A program made the position numbers and the translations under genes. The notes beneath the pieces are model-generated. The model was given only the letters and a program-made list of their open reading frames with translations, did not search any database and was not told where the DNA came from. Positions 8,193-16,006 of a stretch of DNA of 64,000 bases are shown here, piece after piece; the first letter of the stretch is position 1; the number at the start of each line of letters is the position of its first letter. Location of the stretch: positions 5,955,502 to 6,019,501 of the forward strand of contig NZ_CP070356.1 in NCBI RefSeq assembly GCF_016919445.1. The letters are read 5' to 3'. The DNA comes from Pseudomonas sp. PDNC002. Lineage in GTDB: Bacteria; Pseudomonadota; Gammaproteobacteria; Pseudomonadales; Pseudomonadaceae.

Positions 8193-8669
8193 ATGACGCC
8201 TGTCGACAGCAACAATCTCCCATTCCAGCCTCCCGCCGCTCTCCTGCTGCAAGCTCCCGCCGCGGCAGAGAAGCCGCCCTTCCGCCTGGCCGCCATTGGC
8301 ATCGCTGGATTCTTCGGAACGCCCTTGGCCGGCGCCTGGGTCATGGCCAGGAGTTTTGAGCGCCTGGGGCGTCATGACCTCGTTCGTAAGGCCTGGACCC
8401 TTGGCATCGGCCTGTTCCTCGCCGTCAACGTGCTGGCATTGATACTGCCGGGGAAAACGTCCTTTACCCCCATCAACCTCATGTTTGCAGCCGGCATGCA
8501 ACATCATGCCAAGCAACTGATCGGACCGACGCTGGAGGCGCATCTCGCCGCCGGCGGCACCGTGGCGTCCAATTGGCGCGCCTTTGGCGTTAGCCTGCTC
8601 TTCTCGCTCGCCGTCATAGCCGTGATCTTCGGCGGTGCCTTTGTCCTGGCCCTGTTCGGGCTGATCTGA
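8193..8669 (+). CDS. Small membrane protein of unknown function
   Basis: A 158-residue protein I do not recognise by name. After a Pro/Ala-rich N-terminus of about 28 residues come three or four hydrophobic segments (about 32-50, 70-86, 94-104 and 130-156). The IAGFFGTPLAGAWVMARSFERLG segment recalls small permease-like proteins found singly in proteobacteria. GGAG stands 7 bases before the ATG. It follows the leuA terminator closely, so it probably relies on read-through or its own promoter. No partner gene is evident. Confidence 0.7.
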   Translation: MTPVDSNNLPFQPPAALLLQAPAAAEKPPFRLAAIGIAGFFGTPLAGAWVMARSFERLGRHDLVRKAWTLGIGLFLAVNVLALILPGKTSFTPINLMFAAGMQHHAKQLIGPTLEAHLAAGGTVASNWRAFGVSLLFSLAVIAVIFGGAFVLALFGLI

Positions 8670-8695
8670 ACCACCCTTTGCACATCACCTAAAGA

Positions 8696-8719
8696 TTCCC
8701 CCTAGTCCCCTAGGGGGAA
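8696..8719. promoter_or_regulatory. Perfect inverted repeat upstream of the MFS/porin pair
   Basis: Arms TTCCCCCTAG (8696-8705) and CTAGGGGGAA (8710-8719) are exact reverse complements separated by TCCC. It lies 222 bp before the transporter start and just after the preceding gene. No T-run follows on the plus strand. A dimeric activator or repressor site is the likelier reading than a terminator. Confidence 0.45.
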
Positions 8720-8941
8720 GTCTCCGCAACGCTGGTACTCGCCCCGATTACTCCTCGCTCTTCCCTTCCCTAGTCTTGCGTGCACTGCCGTGAAAGCGGC
8801 AGGCAAACAAAAATCCGTGTCACGCAATCAGACACTTTCGGCCGCCCCTGCCTTGCGTACAGAGGCGCCCGGTTACCTACAACAACAACGAGCTCGACGT
8901 GCTTGGCCATCTGCCTTCACCCGCTTCAGGAGCCAGTAACC

Positions 8942-10318
8942 GTGAACCCGCAATCTCCCCACCCGCAATCCGTCCGTGCTTCCCGTTATTCCTGGTATGT
9001 CGTCGTGCTGTGCATGGTGGCGTACATCTTCTCCTTCGTTGACCGGCAGATCCTCTCGCTGATGATCGAGCCGATCAAAGCCGACCTGCAGATCAGCGAC
9101 ACCCAGTTCAGCCTGCTCAGCGGGCTGGCCTTCTCGCTGTTCTATGCCTTCATGGGCCTGCCCATCGCCTACCTGGCCGACCGCTCCTCGCGGGTCAGGA
9201 TCATCGCCATCGGCGTGGCCTTCTGGAGCATCGCCACCGCCGCGTGCGGGCTGTCGAAGAACTTCCTGCAGATGTTCCTGGCGCGCATGAGCGTGGGCGT
9301 CGGCGAGGCCGCGCTGACTCCGGCGACCTACTCGATGCTCGCCGACCTGTTCCCCAGGGAGAAACTCGGCCGCGCACTGGGGCTGTACTCCATGGGCGCC
9401 TTCCTCGGCGGCGGCCTGGCCTTCCTGGTCGGCGGCTACGTGATCGAGGCGCTGCGCGACGTGCCGGCCATCGACCTGGGCTGGCTGGGCCAGGTGCGTT
9501 CCTGGCAAATCGCGTTCTTCATCGTCGGCCTGCCCGGCGTGCTGGTGGCCTTGCTGATCGCCCTGACCATCCGCGACCCGGCACGCAAGCTGGCCGACTC
9601 GGAGAAGAAGGCGACGGTCCGTGACGGCCTGCGCTTCCTGCGCCGCCACCGTGCCACCTTCACCTGCCACTACCTGGGCTTCTCCTTCTTCGCCATGTGC
9701 CAGTACGCGCTGATGGGCTGGGCGCCAGCCATGTACATCCGCCAGTACGGCCTGACGCCGCTGGAGGTGGGCTACATCCTCGGCGGCATCCTGCTGGTGC
9801 TCAACACCGCCGGCGTGTTCTGCGCCGGCTGGCTGGTGGATGTGCTGCAGAAGCGCGGGCGCAGCGACGCCGCGCTGATCAGCGGCATGCTCGGCGCCGC
9901 CTGCACGATTCCCTTCGTCATCGGTGCGGTACTGGCCGGCGATCTGACACTGTCGGTGCTGTTCATGGGCCCGGCGATGTTCTTCTGCGCCTTCTGCATC
10001 TCCACCTCGGCGGCCGCCATGCAGGTGCTCACACCCAACCGCCTGCGCGCGCAGGTCTCGGCGCTGTTCCTGCTGGTCTCCAACCTGATTGGCCTGGGCG
10101 TCGGCACCACCCTGGTGGCCCTGCTGACCGACCATTACTTCAAGGACCCGAAGGCCGTCGGCTCCTCCATCGGCATCATCGTCACCCTGGCCGGGCTGCT
10201 CTGCCTGTGGCTGCTGGGCAACGGGCGCAAGCACTTCCGCCGTAGCCTGGGCCAGGAGCAAACGGCCCAGCCCGACACCGCCGCAACGCTGAACAGCAAC
10301 GCCGCCGCCGCGAACTGA
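8942..10318 (+). CDS. MFS transporter, spinster-like
   Basis: A 458-residue inner-membrane transporter with about 12 membrane segments. The first loop has the FSFVDRQILSLMIEPIKADLQISDTQFSLL pattern (given here only as family context) followed by LADRSSRVRII, the MFS motif A position. The start is GTG 8942 with AGGAG nine bases upstream; the frame is open back to 8780 but that part has no membrane features. It is followed by an OprD-type porin, so the two may pass one small organic acid across both membranes. Substrate is unknown; no catabolic gene is adjacent. Confidence 0.85.
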   Translation: MNPQSPHPQSVRASRYSWYVVVLCMVAYIFSFVDRQILSLMIEPIKADLQISDTQFSLLSGLAFSLFYAFMGLPIAYLADRSSRVRIIAIGVAFWSIATAACGLSKNFLQMFLARMSVGVGEAALTPATYSMLADLFPREKLGRALGLYSMGAFLGGGLAFLVGGYVIEALRDVPAIDLGWLGQVRSWQIAFFIVGLPGVLVALLIALTIRDPARKLADSEKKATVRDGLRFLRRHRATFTCHYLGFSFFAMCQYALMGWAPAMYIRQYGLTPLEVGYILGGILLVLNTAGVFCAGWLVDVLQKRGRSDAALISGMLGAACTIPFVIGAVLAGDLTLSVLFMGPAMFFCAFCISTSAAAMQVLTPNRLRAQVSALFLLVSNLIGLGVGTTLVALLTDHYFKDPKAVGSSIGIIVTLAGLLCLWLLGNGRKHFRRSLGQEQTAQPDTAATLNSNAAAAN

Positions 10319-10398
10319 TCGCGCCCGCCTCGATACGACGTACGCCCGCTCGCCGACATGTCGCCCCGCGCTCGGCGAGCGGTGCCCAGGAGATGACG

Positions 10399-11637
10399 AT
10401 GTTCCGTAATCGCTTTGCCGGTGCGCTGGTCGCCAGCGCGCTGTTGCCCCTCTGCGCCCAGGCCGACCTGATCGACGACAGCCGCCTGGATACCACCCTG
10501 CGCAACTTCTACATGCTGCGCGACTACCGCCAGGACAACGCCCCGCAATCCCAGGCCGGCAGTTGGTCCCAGGCCGTGCTGGCACGCTTCAGCTCGGGCT
10601 TTACCGAAGGCACCATCGGTGTCGGCGTGGACTTCACCGGGTTCTACGCCCTGAAGCTCGACGGCGGCGCCGGCACCAGCAACGACAGCAACCTGCCCTA
10701 TGACCGTACGACCGGCGAGCCGGTGGATGACTTCAGCCGTGGCGGCGCCACGCTCAAGCTGCGCTATTCGAAGACCACGCTGAAGGTCGGCCTGCTGGAG
10801 CCGCGCCTGCCGGTGATCGTCCAGGACGACGTGCGCGTGCTGCCGCAGACCTTCCAAGGCGTGATGCTGGAGTCGAAGGAGCTGGACCGCTTCAAGTTCA
10901 CCGCCGCGCAACTGTGGAACACCAGCACCCGCGCCTCCAGCGACCGCGAGTCGTTCTACCTGGCGACCCACCCCGCCAGCCAGGACAGCAACAAGCTGAA
11001 CCTGGGCGGTGTCGACGCGCAATGGACGCCGGCGCTGTCCACCAGCTACTACTTCGCCCAGCTCGAGGACATCTACGACCAGCACTATGTCGGCGCCAAC
11101 TTCAAGCAGCCGGTCGGCGAAAACACCGCGCTGCTCGGCACCCTGAGCTACTTCCACAATGAGGAGTCCGGGCAGGCACTGTCCGGGCGCATCGACAACC
11201 GCGCCTACGGTGCGCGCCTGGGCGTGAAGCATGGCGGACATATGCTGTCGGCCACCTACCAGCGCATGCTCGGCGAGGACATGTTCCCCATGTTGCTGGG
11301 CAACACGCCGCAGCCCTACCTGGTCAACTGGGTCACCAACGGCGGGTTCTTCTGGGCGCAGGAGCGCTCCTACCAGCTGCGTTACGACTACGACTTCGCC
11401 AGCCTCGGACTGCCGGGCCTGACGCTGATGACGCGCTACACCAAGGGCACCGACATCGCGCGGCCGGGCAAGAGCGACGGGCATGAGTACGAGCGCGATA
11501 CCGACATCGGCTATACCGTCCAGAGCGGGCCGCTGAAGACGCTGTCCTTCCTCATGCGAACCTCCACCGTCCGCAGCAGCTATGCCAGCGACTACGACGA
11601 GGTGCGCTTCATCACAAGCTATCCGCTGGCATTCTGA
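10399..11637 (+). CDS. OprD family outer-membrane porin
   Basis: A 412-residue protein with a signal peptide (MFRNRFAGALVASALLPLCAQA) and the family's opening DLIDDSRLDTTLRNFYMLRDY segment. Alternating aromatic beta-strand sequence continues to a terminal Phe (SYPLAF), as required for barrel assembly. The EP(R)LPVIVQDDVRVLPQTFQGV segment matches the OprD eyelet region. Length is usual for specific OprD/OccK-type channels. AGGAG at 10388-10392 touches an ATG at 10393 but is correctly spaced (6 bases) for ATG 10399, so the latter is chosen. It sits 80 bp after the MFS gene and is probably co-transcribed. Confidence 0.93.
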   Translation: MFRNRFAGALVASALLPLCAQADLIDDSRLDTTLRNFYMLRDYRQDNAPQSQAGSWSQAVLARFSSGFTEGTIGVGVDFTGFYALKLDGGAGTSNDSNLPYDRTTGEPVDDFSRGGATLKLRYSKTTLKVGLLEPRLPVIVQDDVRVLPQTFQGVMLESKELDRFKFTAAQLWNTSTRASSDRESFYLATHPASQDSNKLNLGGVDAQWTPALSTSYYFAQLEDIYDQHYVGANFKQPVGENTALLGTLSYFHNEESGQALSGRIDNRAYGARLGVKHGGHMLSATYQRMLGEDMFPMLLGNTPQPYLVNWVTNGGFFWAQERSYQLRYDYDFASLGLPGLTLMTRYTKGTDIARPGKSDGHEYERDTDIGYTVQSGPLKTLSFLMRTSTVRSSYASDYDEVRFITSYPLAF

Positions 11638-11652
11638 CTGCCCTGAAACGAA

Positions 11653-11680
11653 GAAGGCCCCTTGCGGGGCCTTCGTCATT
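11653..11680 (+). terminator. Terminator hairpin after the porin gene
   Basis: GAAGGCCCC (11653-11661) and GGGGCCTTC (11666-11674) form a 9-bp stem with a TTGC loop. The T-tail is short. It stands between convergent genes and may serve both. Confidence 0.75.
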
Positions 11681-12012
11681 CACTCGTCGTCGCCACTCGC
11701 GGCGACCGCGCCCAGGCAGCACAGTCGATGCTGCTGCTCACCAGCCTGCAGCAGCCAGCTCTGGTCCTCGGGCTGGTAGCTGGCCTCCATCACCTGGTTG
11801 TAGCTGAAGTGCCATTCGCGGCGATCGCGACCATCGATGGACTCGATCTGCAGCACCACGTCTTCACTGGCGAAGGGCTTGTCCGCATGGGCGGCGGCGT
11901 CGGCCTGGTCCAGCAATGCCTCGTTGAGCTCGAACTGCCAGGCGTGGAGGCCGTCGATCAATAGCATGTCGGCGGTTTCCAGCTGGTCCAGCAGGTAGGG
12001 AGTCGTGGTCAT
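11680..12012 (-). CDS. Small conserved protein of unknown function
   Basis: A 110-residue acidic, soluble protein (MTTTPYLLDQLETADMLLID at the start). I do not recognise a named family with certainty; it may be one of the Pseudomonas-restricted DUFs (DUF5629 is a guess). The start at 12012 is chosen because the frame upstream to 12192 is an artefact of the 164-bp tandem duplication. A TATGAT box (minus strand, 12043-12048) stands 31 bp upstream of the start and is repeated at 12207-12212. The gene is divergent from the aldo/keto reductase. Confidence 0.72.
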   Translation of the reverse strand: MTTTPYLLDQLETADMLLIDGLHAWQFELNEALLDQADAAAHADKPFASEDVVLQIESIDGRDRREWHFSYNQVMEASYQPEDQSWLLQAGEQQHRLCCLGAVAASGDDE

Positions 12013-12324
12013 GTTCGGCACTCGGCAATTGGGCTGGCCGCCATCATAGACCAGCTGGGTTGCGGCTGCCGGTGATTCCGCCCGGCGCGGGCAGAGGCGG
12101 AGTCTACACTGAGGGTTTTCGCACGCTACCGGGAGTAAAAGCAGATGCGCACACGCGAACAGGGAGTCGTGGTCATGTTCGGCACTCGGCAATTGGGCTG
12201 GCCGCCATCATAGACCAGCTGGGTTGCGGCTGCCGGTGATTCCGCCCGGCGCGGGCAGAGGCGGAGTCTACACTGAGGGTTTTCGCACGCTACCGGGAGT
12301 AAAAGCAGATGCGCACACGCGAAC
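11997..12324. repeat. Perfect 164-bp tandem duplication of a divergent promoter
   Basis: Bases 11997-12160 are repeated without a visible mismatch at 12161-12324. Each unit carries the first five codons of both divergent genes and everything between them. The functional start of the minus gene lies in copy 1 (12012) and that of the reductase in copy 2 (12309). Copy 1 therefore holds a decoy reductase start (12145, stop at 12213), and copy 2 a decoy start for the minus gene (12176, stop after 16 codons). Confidence 0.95.
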
Positions 12325-13262
12325 TCGGACTATCGGGCCTGAAGATTCCCGCGCTGGTCTTCGGCGGCAATGTGTTCGGCTGGTCCGCCGACGAAGCGAC
12401 CTCCTTCCGCCTGCTGGACGCTCTGCTCGATGCCGGCCTCAACTGCATCGATACCGCCGACGTCTACTCGCGCTGGGTTCCCGGCCACGAGGGTGGCGAG
12501 TCGGAAACCCTCATCGGCAAATGGCTGAAGAAGACCGGCAAGCGCAACCAGGTGCTGATCGCCACCAAGGCCGGCATGGACATGGGCAACGGCCACAAGG
12601 GCCTGTCGGCGGTGTACATCGAGCAGGCCCTGGGCCGCTCGCTCAAACGCCTGCAGACCGATTACATCGACCTCTACCAGTCGCACTGCGATGACCCGCA
12701 CACCTCGATGGAGGAAACCATGGGCGCCTTCGCCGAAGCGATCGAGACCGGCAAGGTACGGGTGATCGGCGCTTCGAACCTCGACGCCAAGCGCCTGCGC
12801 GAGGCCCGCGAGGTGTGCGACCGTCTGAAGCTGCCCAGTTACCAGAGCCTGCAGCCCAACTACAACCTCTACGACCGCGCCAACTACGAGACCAACCTGG
12901 AACCCACGGTGCAGCAGCTGGGTCTGGGCGTCATCAGTTTCTATTCGCTGGCGGCGGGCTTCCTCACCGGCAAGTACCGTAGCGAAGCGGACCTGGGCAA
13001 GAGCAGCGTGCGCGGCTACAAGGTGAAGAACTTCATGAACGAGCGCGGCTTCGCGATTCTCGATGCGCTGGAGGAAGTGGCCGGCGAACTGAAGGCAACC
13101 CCGACCCAGGTCGCCCTGGCCTGGCTGATGGCGCGGCCGAGCATCACCGCACCGATCGCCAGCGCCTCGAAGCTGGAGCAACTGCCCGACCTGATCGCAG
13201 CCACGCAGCTCACCCTGGGTGACGAGGCCACCCGGCGCCTGGATGCCGCCAGCGCCTACTGA
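12309..13262 (+). CDS. Aldo/keto reductase
   Basis: A 317-residue NADPH-dependent oxidoreductase of the YajO/voltage-gated-channel-beta type. The catalytic tetrad is visible: Asp and Tyr in DTADVYSRW (residues about 47-55), Lys in ATKAGMDMG (about 84-92), and His in YQSHCDDPH (about 122-130). The coenzyme site GLGVISFYSLAAGFLTGKYR fits the family. Physiological substrate is unknown; members reduce aldehydes and ketones. GGGAG stands 9 bases before the ATG. The promoter region lies within the tandem duplication, so it may be present twice. Confidence 0.92.
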   Translation: MRTRELGLSGLKIPALVFGGNVFGWSADEATSFRLLDALLDAGLNCIDTADVYSRWVPGHEGGESETLIGKWLKKTGKRNQVLIATKAGMDMGNGHKGLSAVYIEQALGRSLKRLQTDYIDLYQSHCDDPHTSMEETMGAFAEAIETGKVRVIGASNLDAKRLREAREVCDRLKLPSYQSLQPNYNLYDRANYETNLEPTVQQLGLGVISFYSLAAGFLTGKYRSEADLGKSSVRGYKVKNFMNERGFAILDALEEVAGELKATPTQVALAWLMARPSITAPIASASKLEQLPDLIAATQLTLGDEATRRLDAASAY

Positions 13263-13588
13263 TACCTGCTGCCGGCGGCGTACGGGGCTTGCCCGTCGCC
13301 GCCTTTCCGATTCGCCGCCGAAAACCAGAAGAGAAAATCAGTGTGCGAAACTTCTTTTAATCTTGAGTGAATTTTCACAAATCACTTAGGAAGCAATTCC
13401 AGGTCAATTCCCATTGCTAGGATTTGCCTTACGCAAACACAAGGCATTTCCACATGCGAACTTCCTCCATCGACATTCTCGGAGCCCGTCCGGAACGCTA
13501 TCGGACACTCCATCTGCTGTCCCCTCCCCACCGCTGATTCGCAGTGCCACAACGCATTTCCCTTTCCTGAAGTACAGGAGCTTCGAGC
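13263..13588. other. Intergenic region before the metalloprotease
   Basis: No gene is supported in these 326 bases. The central part (13330-13440) is AT-rich and promoter-like. It holds an AGTGA/TCACT inverted repeat spaced by 11 bases (about 13367-13387) and a direct repeat CAATTCC (about 13395 and 13406). A 27-codon ATG frame at 13454 has no ribosome binding site and is not annotated as a gene. Confidence 0.4.
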
Positions 13589-15193
13589 ATGTCCATCGCC
13601 CGCTCGCGGAGCATTGCGTCCGCAGAAACCTACCAGCAAGCCGATAACACGTCCGGCAACGGCATCACCGCGCCAATCGCCCCGGTCTGGGCATTCAATA
13701 TCGGCATGGCCAGCGACAACGACGCCATCGACAACCTCATCTTCCAGGGTCCCGCCTTCGCCCCTCACGGCAACAAATGGGGGACCACCATGGGCCAGCC
13801 CGTGGCCCTGACCTACAGCGTCTCCGGCGCCTCCTCCACCTACAACCTGGGCGCCCCACGGGATTTTCTCGACTTCAACCCCGTCCAGCTCAACGCCATC
13901 CAGTCGGTGATGCACGCCTATGCGAACGTCACCAACCTGACGCTTACCCAGGTCGAGGACACGCCCACCAGCGCCGGCGACATCCGCTGGGGAAGCACCA
14001 ACAACGAGGTGGCCGTGCAGACCTCCCAGGCCAGCCTGCCCAACTCCCTCAACCCCTTCGGCGGCGACATCTGGATCGGCACCAGCGACAGCGACTATGC
14101 GACACCGATCAAGGGCAGCTACGGCTACCTGACCTTCCTGCACGAAATGGGACATGCGGTGGGACTCGTCCATCCCCATGACGCGGGCTACGTATCGGCT
14201 CCGGCGGGACAGGACCAGCTCAAGTACAGCGTGATGAGCTACCGCGACTACGCCGACGAACCGCTGAACGGCTACGAGTCGACCTTCTTCCCCACCTCGC
14301 TGATGCTCAACGACATCCAGGCGCTGCAGTACCTGTATGGCGCCAACACGACCTACAACGCGGGCAACACCACGTACAAATGGCTGCCGGGCACCTCCAT
14401 CTACGAGACGCTCTACGACGCCGGCGGCACCGATACCATCGATGTGAACAATCTCGACCAGGGCGTTTCGCTCGACCTGAATGCGGGCAGTTGGTCACAG
14501 ATCGGCAAGGCCTTCTGGAACGGCCAGGCGAACGTCCGCGACTGCCTGACCATCGCCTACGGCTGCACCATCGAGAACGCCCAGGGAACGCAGTTCAGCG
14601 ACACACTGACGGGCAACTCCGCCAACAACGAGCTGTGGGGACGCGGCAGCGACGACCTTATCCTGGGCAACGATGGCGACGACACGCTGCTGGGCAATCG
14701 GGGCAACGACACCCTCGTGGGTGGCGCGGGCAACGACTACCTGCTCGGCGGGCTGGATAACGACACCCTGATCGGTGGCAGCGGAAACGATACCTACAGC
14801 AACTTCTTCCGCGGCTGGGGCGTCGACCACATCAGCGAGAATGACACTACGCCCGGCAACTTCGATGTCGTGCAGTTCGACCAGGGGGGACTCGCCGACC
14901 GTCCGATGACCGCCGACCAGCTGTGGTTCCGCCGCCAGGGCAACGACCTGGAGGTGTCCTGCATCGGCATCGCCGACCACTCGAGCCTGACCATCGACAA
15001 CTGGTACCTGGGGCAGCAGTACCAGGTGGAGCAGTTCCAGGTGATTGGCGAGAACAAGTCGCTGTACGCCAACCAGGTCGACCAACTGGTCAACGCCATG
15101 GCGGCATTCGCGCCACCCGGCCAGGGCCAGACCAGCTTGCCGCCGGACTACCAGAAAGCCCTGGCGCCGGTGCTGGCGGCCAGCTGGGTGTAG
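13589..15193 (+). CDS. Serralysin-like M10 metalloprotease with RTX repeats
   Basis: A 534-residue protein without an N-terminal signal peptide. The zinc site HEMGHAVGLVHPHD (residues 185-198) and the Met-turn SVMSYRDY (about 213-220) define a metzincin of the serralysin group. RTX calcium-binding nonapeptides (GNDGDDTLLGNRGNDTLVGG type) span about 355-405. A haemolysin-type calcium-binding-related domain (LWFRRQGNDLEVS, NWY) then runs to the C-terminus, which ends AASWV rather than the usual hydrophobic DxVV-like tail. RTX proteins normally leave by a type I system, but none is encoded nearby. AGGAG stands 8 bases before the ATG. A secreted protease is the best reading. Confidence 0.88.
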   Translation: MSIARSRSIASAETYQQADNTSGNGITAPIAPVWAFNIGMASDNDAIDNLIFQGPAFAPHGNKWGTTMGQPVALTYSVSGASSTYNLGAPRDFLDFNPVQLNAIQSVMHAYANVTNLTLTQVEDTPTSAGDIRWGSTNNEVAVQTSQASLPNSLNPFGGDIWIGTSDSDYATPIKGSYGYLTFLHEMGHAVGLVHPHDAGYVSAPAGQDQLKYSVMSYRDYADEPLNGYESTFFPTSLMLNDIQALQYLYGANTTYNAGNTTYKWLPGTSIYETLYDAGGTDTIDVNNLDQGVSLDLNAGSWSQIGKAFWNGQANVRDCLTIAYGCTIENAQGTQFSDTLTGNSANNELWGRGSDDLILGNDGDDTLLGNRGNDTLVGGAGNDYLLGGLDNDTLIGGSGNDTYSNFFRGWGVDHISENDTTPGNFDVVQFDQGGLADRPMTADQLWFRRQGNDLEVSCIGIADHSSLTIDNWYLGQQYQVEQFQVIGENKSLYANQVDQLVNAMAAFAPPGQGQTSLPPDYQKALAPVLAASWV

Positions 15194-15211
15194 GCGGCAG
15201 CGGCAGGCGGC

Positions 15212-16006
15212 TCAGGGCCTGATGCTGAAGACGTCGGCATCCAGGTTGGCAGGGAAGCGCTCGCGGTAGGCCGCCAGCTCCGTTGCGCTCAAGGCGATGT
15301 GGAACACACCGTCGGCATCCCCGGCCGCCAGCAGGCTGTCACCCTGGAAATCCAGGACCTGGCTGTCACCGGAATAGGCGTGGCCCTTGCCGTCCTCGCC
15401 GACCCGGTTGACCGCCGCGACATAGCACAGGTTCTCGATGGCCCGCGCCGGCAGCAGTCGGTTCCAATGCAGGCGGCGCGCGGCCGGCCAGTTGGCGGTG
15501 TAGAGCAACAGGTCGGTGTCCTGGGCGTCGCGGCTCCACACCGGGAAGCGCAGGTCGTAGCAGACCAGCGGGCGAATTCGCCAGCCCTTCCACTCCAGCA
15601 GCACCTGGCGTTCACCGGGCGTGTAGTGCTTGTGCTCGCCGGCCATGCGGAACAGGTGGCGCTTGTCGTAATACTGCACGTCGCCATCCGGCCGCACCCA
15701 GAGCAGGCGGTTACGGTGGCTGCCGTCGGCGGCGCGGATGATCACGCTGCCGCAGACGATGGCATCGAGCTTCGCCGCCTGTGCGCGCAACCAGGCGTAG
15801 GTCTCGCCCTCCTCCGCTTCGGCCAGCGTCTCGGACTCCATGGAGAAGCCGGTGGTGAACATTTCCGGGAGGATCACCACGTCGGCGCCGCGTGCCTTCT
15901 CCAACAGCGCGTCGAAACGCTCGCGGTTGGCCTTGGCGTCGTGCCAGACCAGCGTGGTCTGCACCAGGGCGAGCTTGAGATCGGGCAATTGGCTTAGATC
16001 GCGCAT
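15212..16006 (-). CDS. Omega-amidase, nitrilase superfamily (YafV-like)
   Basis: A 264-residue carbon-nitrogen hydrolase. The catalytic triad is readable: Glu in ILPEMFTTGF (about residue 46), Lys in YYDKRHLF (about 110) and Cys in PLVCYDLRFPVW (about 145). Relatives hydrolyse the terminal amide of 2-oxoglutaramate and 2-oxosuccinamate. The start overlaps the aminotransferase 3' end by 13 bp, so translation is probably coupled. The pairing supports a glutamine transaminase/omega-amidase pathway, in which the amidase pulls the transamination of keto-acids forward. The frame is open upstream to 16141, but the protein family begins near MRDLSQLPDLKLALVQTTL. Confidence 0.88.
   Translation of the reverse strand: MRDLSQLPDLKLALVQTTLVWHDAKANRERFDALLEKARGADVVILPEMFTTGFSMESETLAEAEEGETYAWLRAQAAKLDAIVCGSVIIRAADGSHRNRLLWVRPDGDVQYYDKRHLFRMAGEHKHYTPGERQVLLEWKGWRIRPLVCYDLRFPVWSRDAQDTDLLLYTANWPAARRLHWNRLLPARAIENLCYVAAVNRVGEDGKGHAYSGDSQVLDFQGDSLLAAGDADGVFHIALSATELAAYRERFPANLDADVFSIRP

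Noticed and set aside
13454..13537. A 27-codon frame upstream of the metalloprotease
   Set aside because: No ribosome binding site and no conserved pattern; probably chance.
14660..14800. Repetitive GGC/GAC-rich DNA resembling a tandem repeat
   Set aside because: It encodes the RTX nonapeptides of the protease and is explained by the protein.
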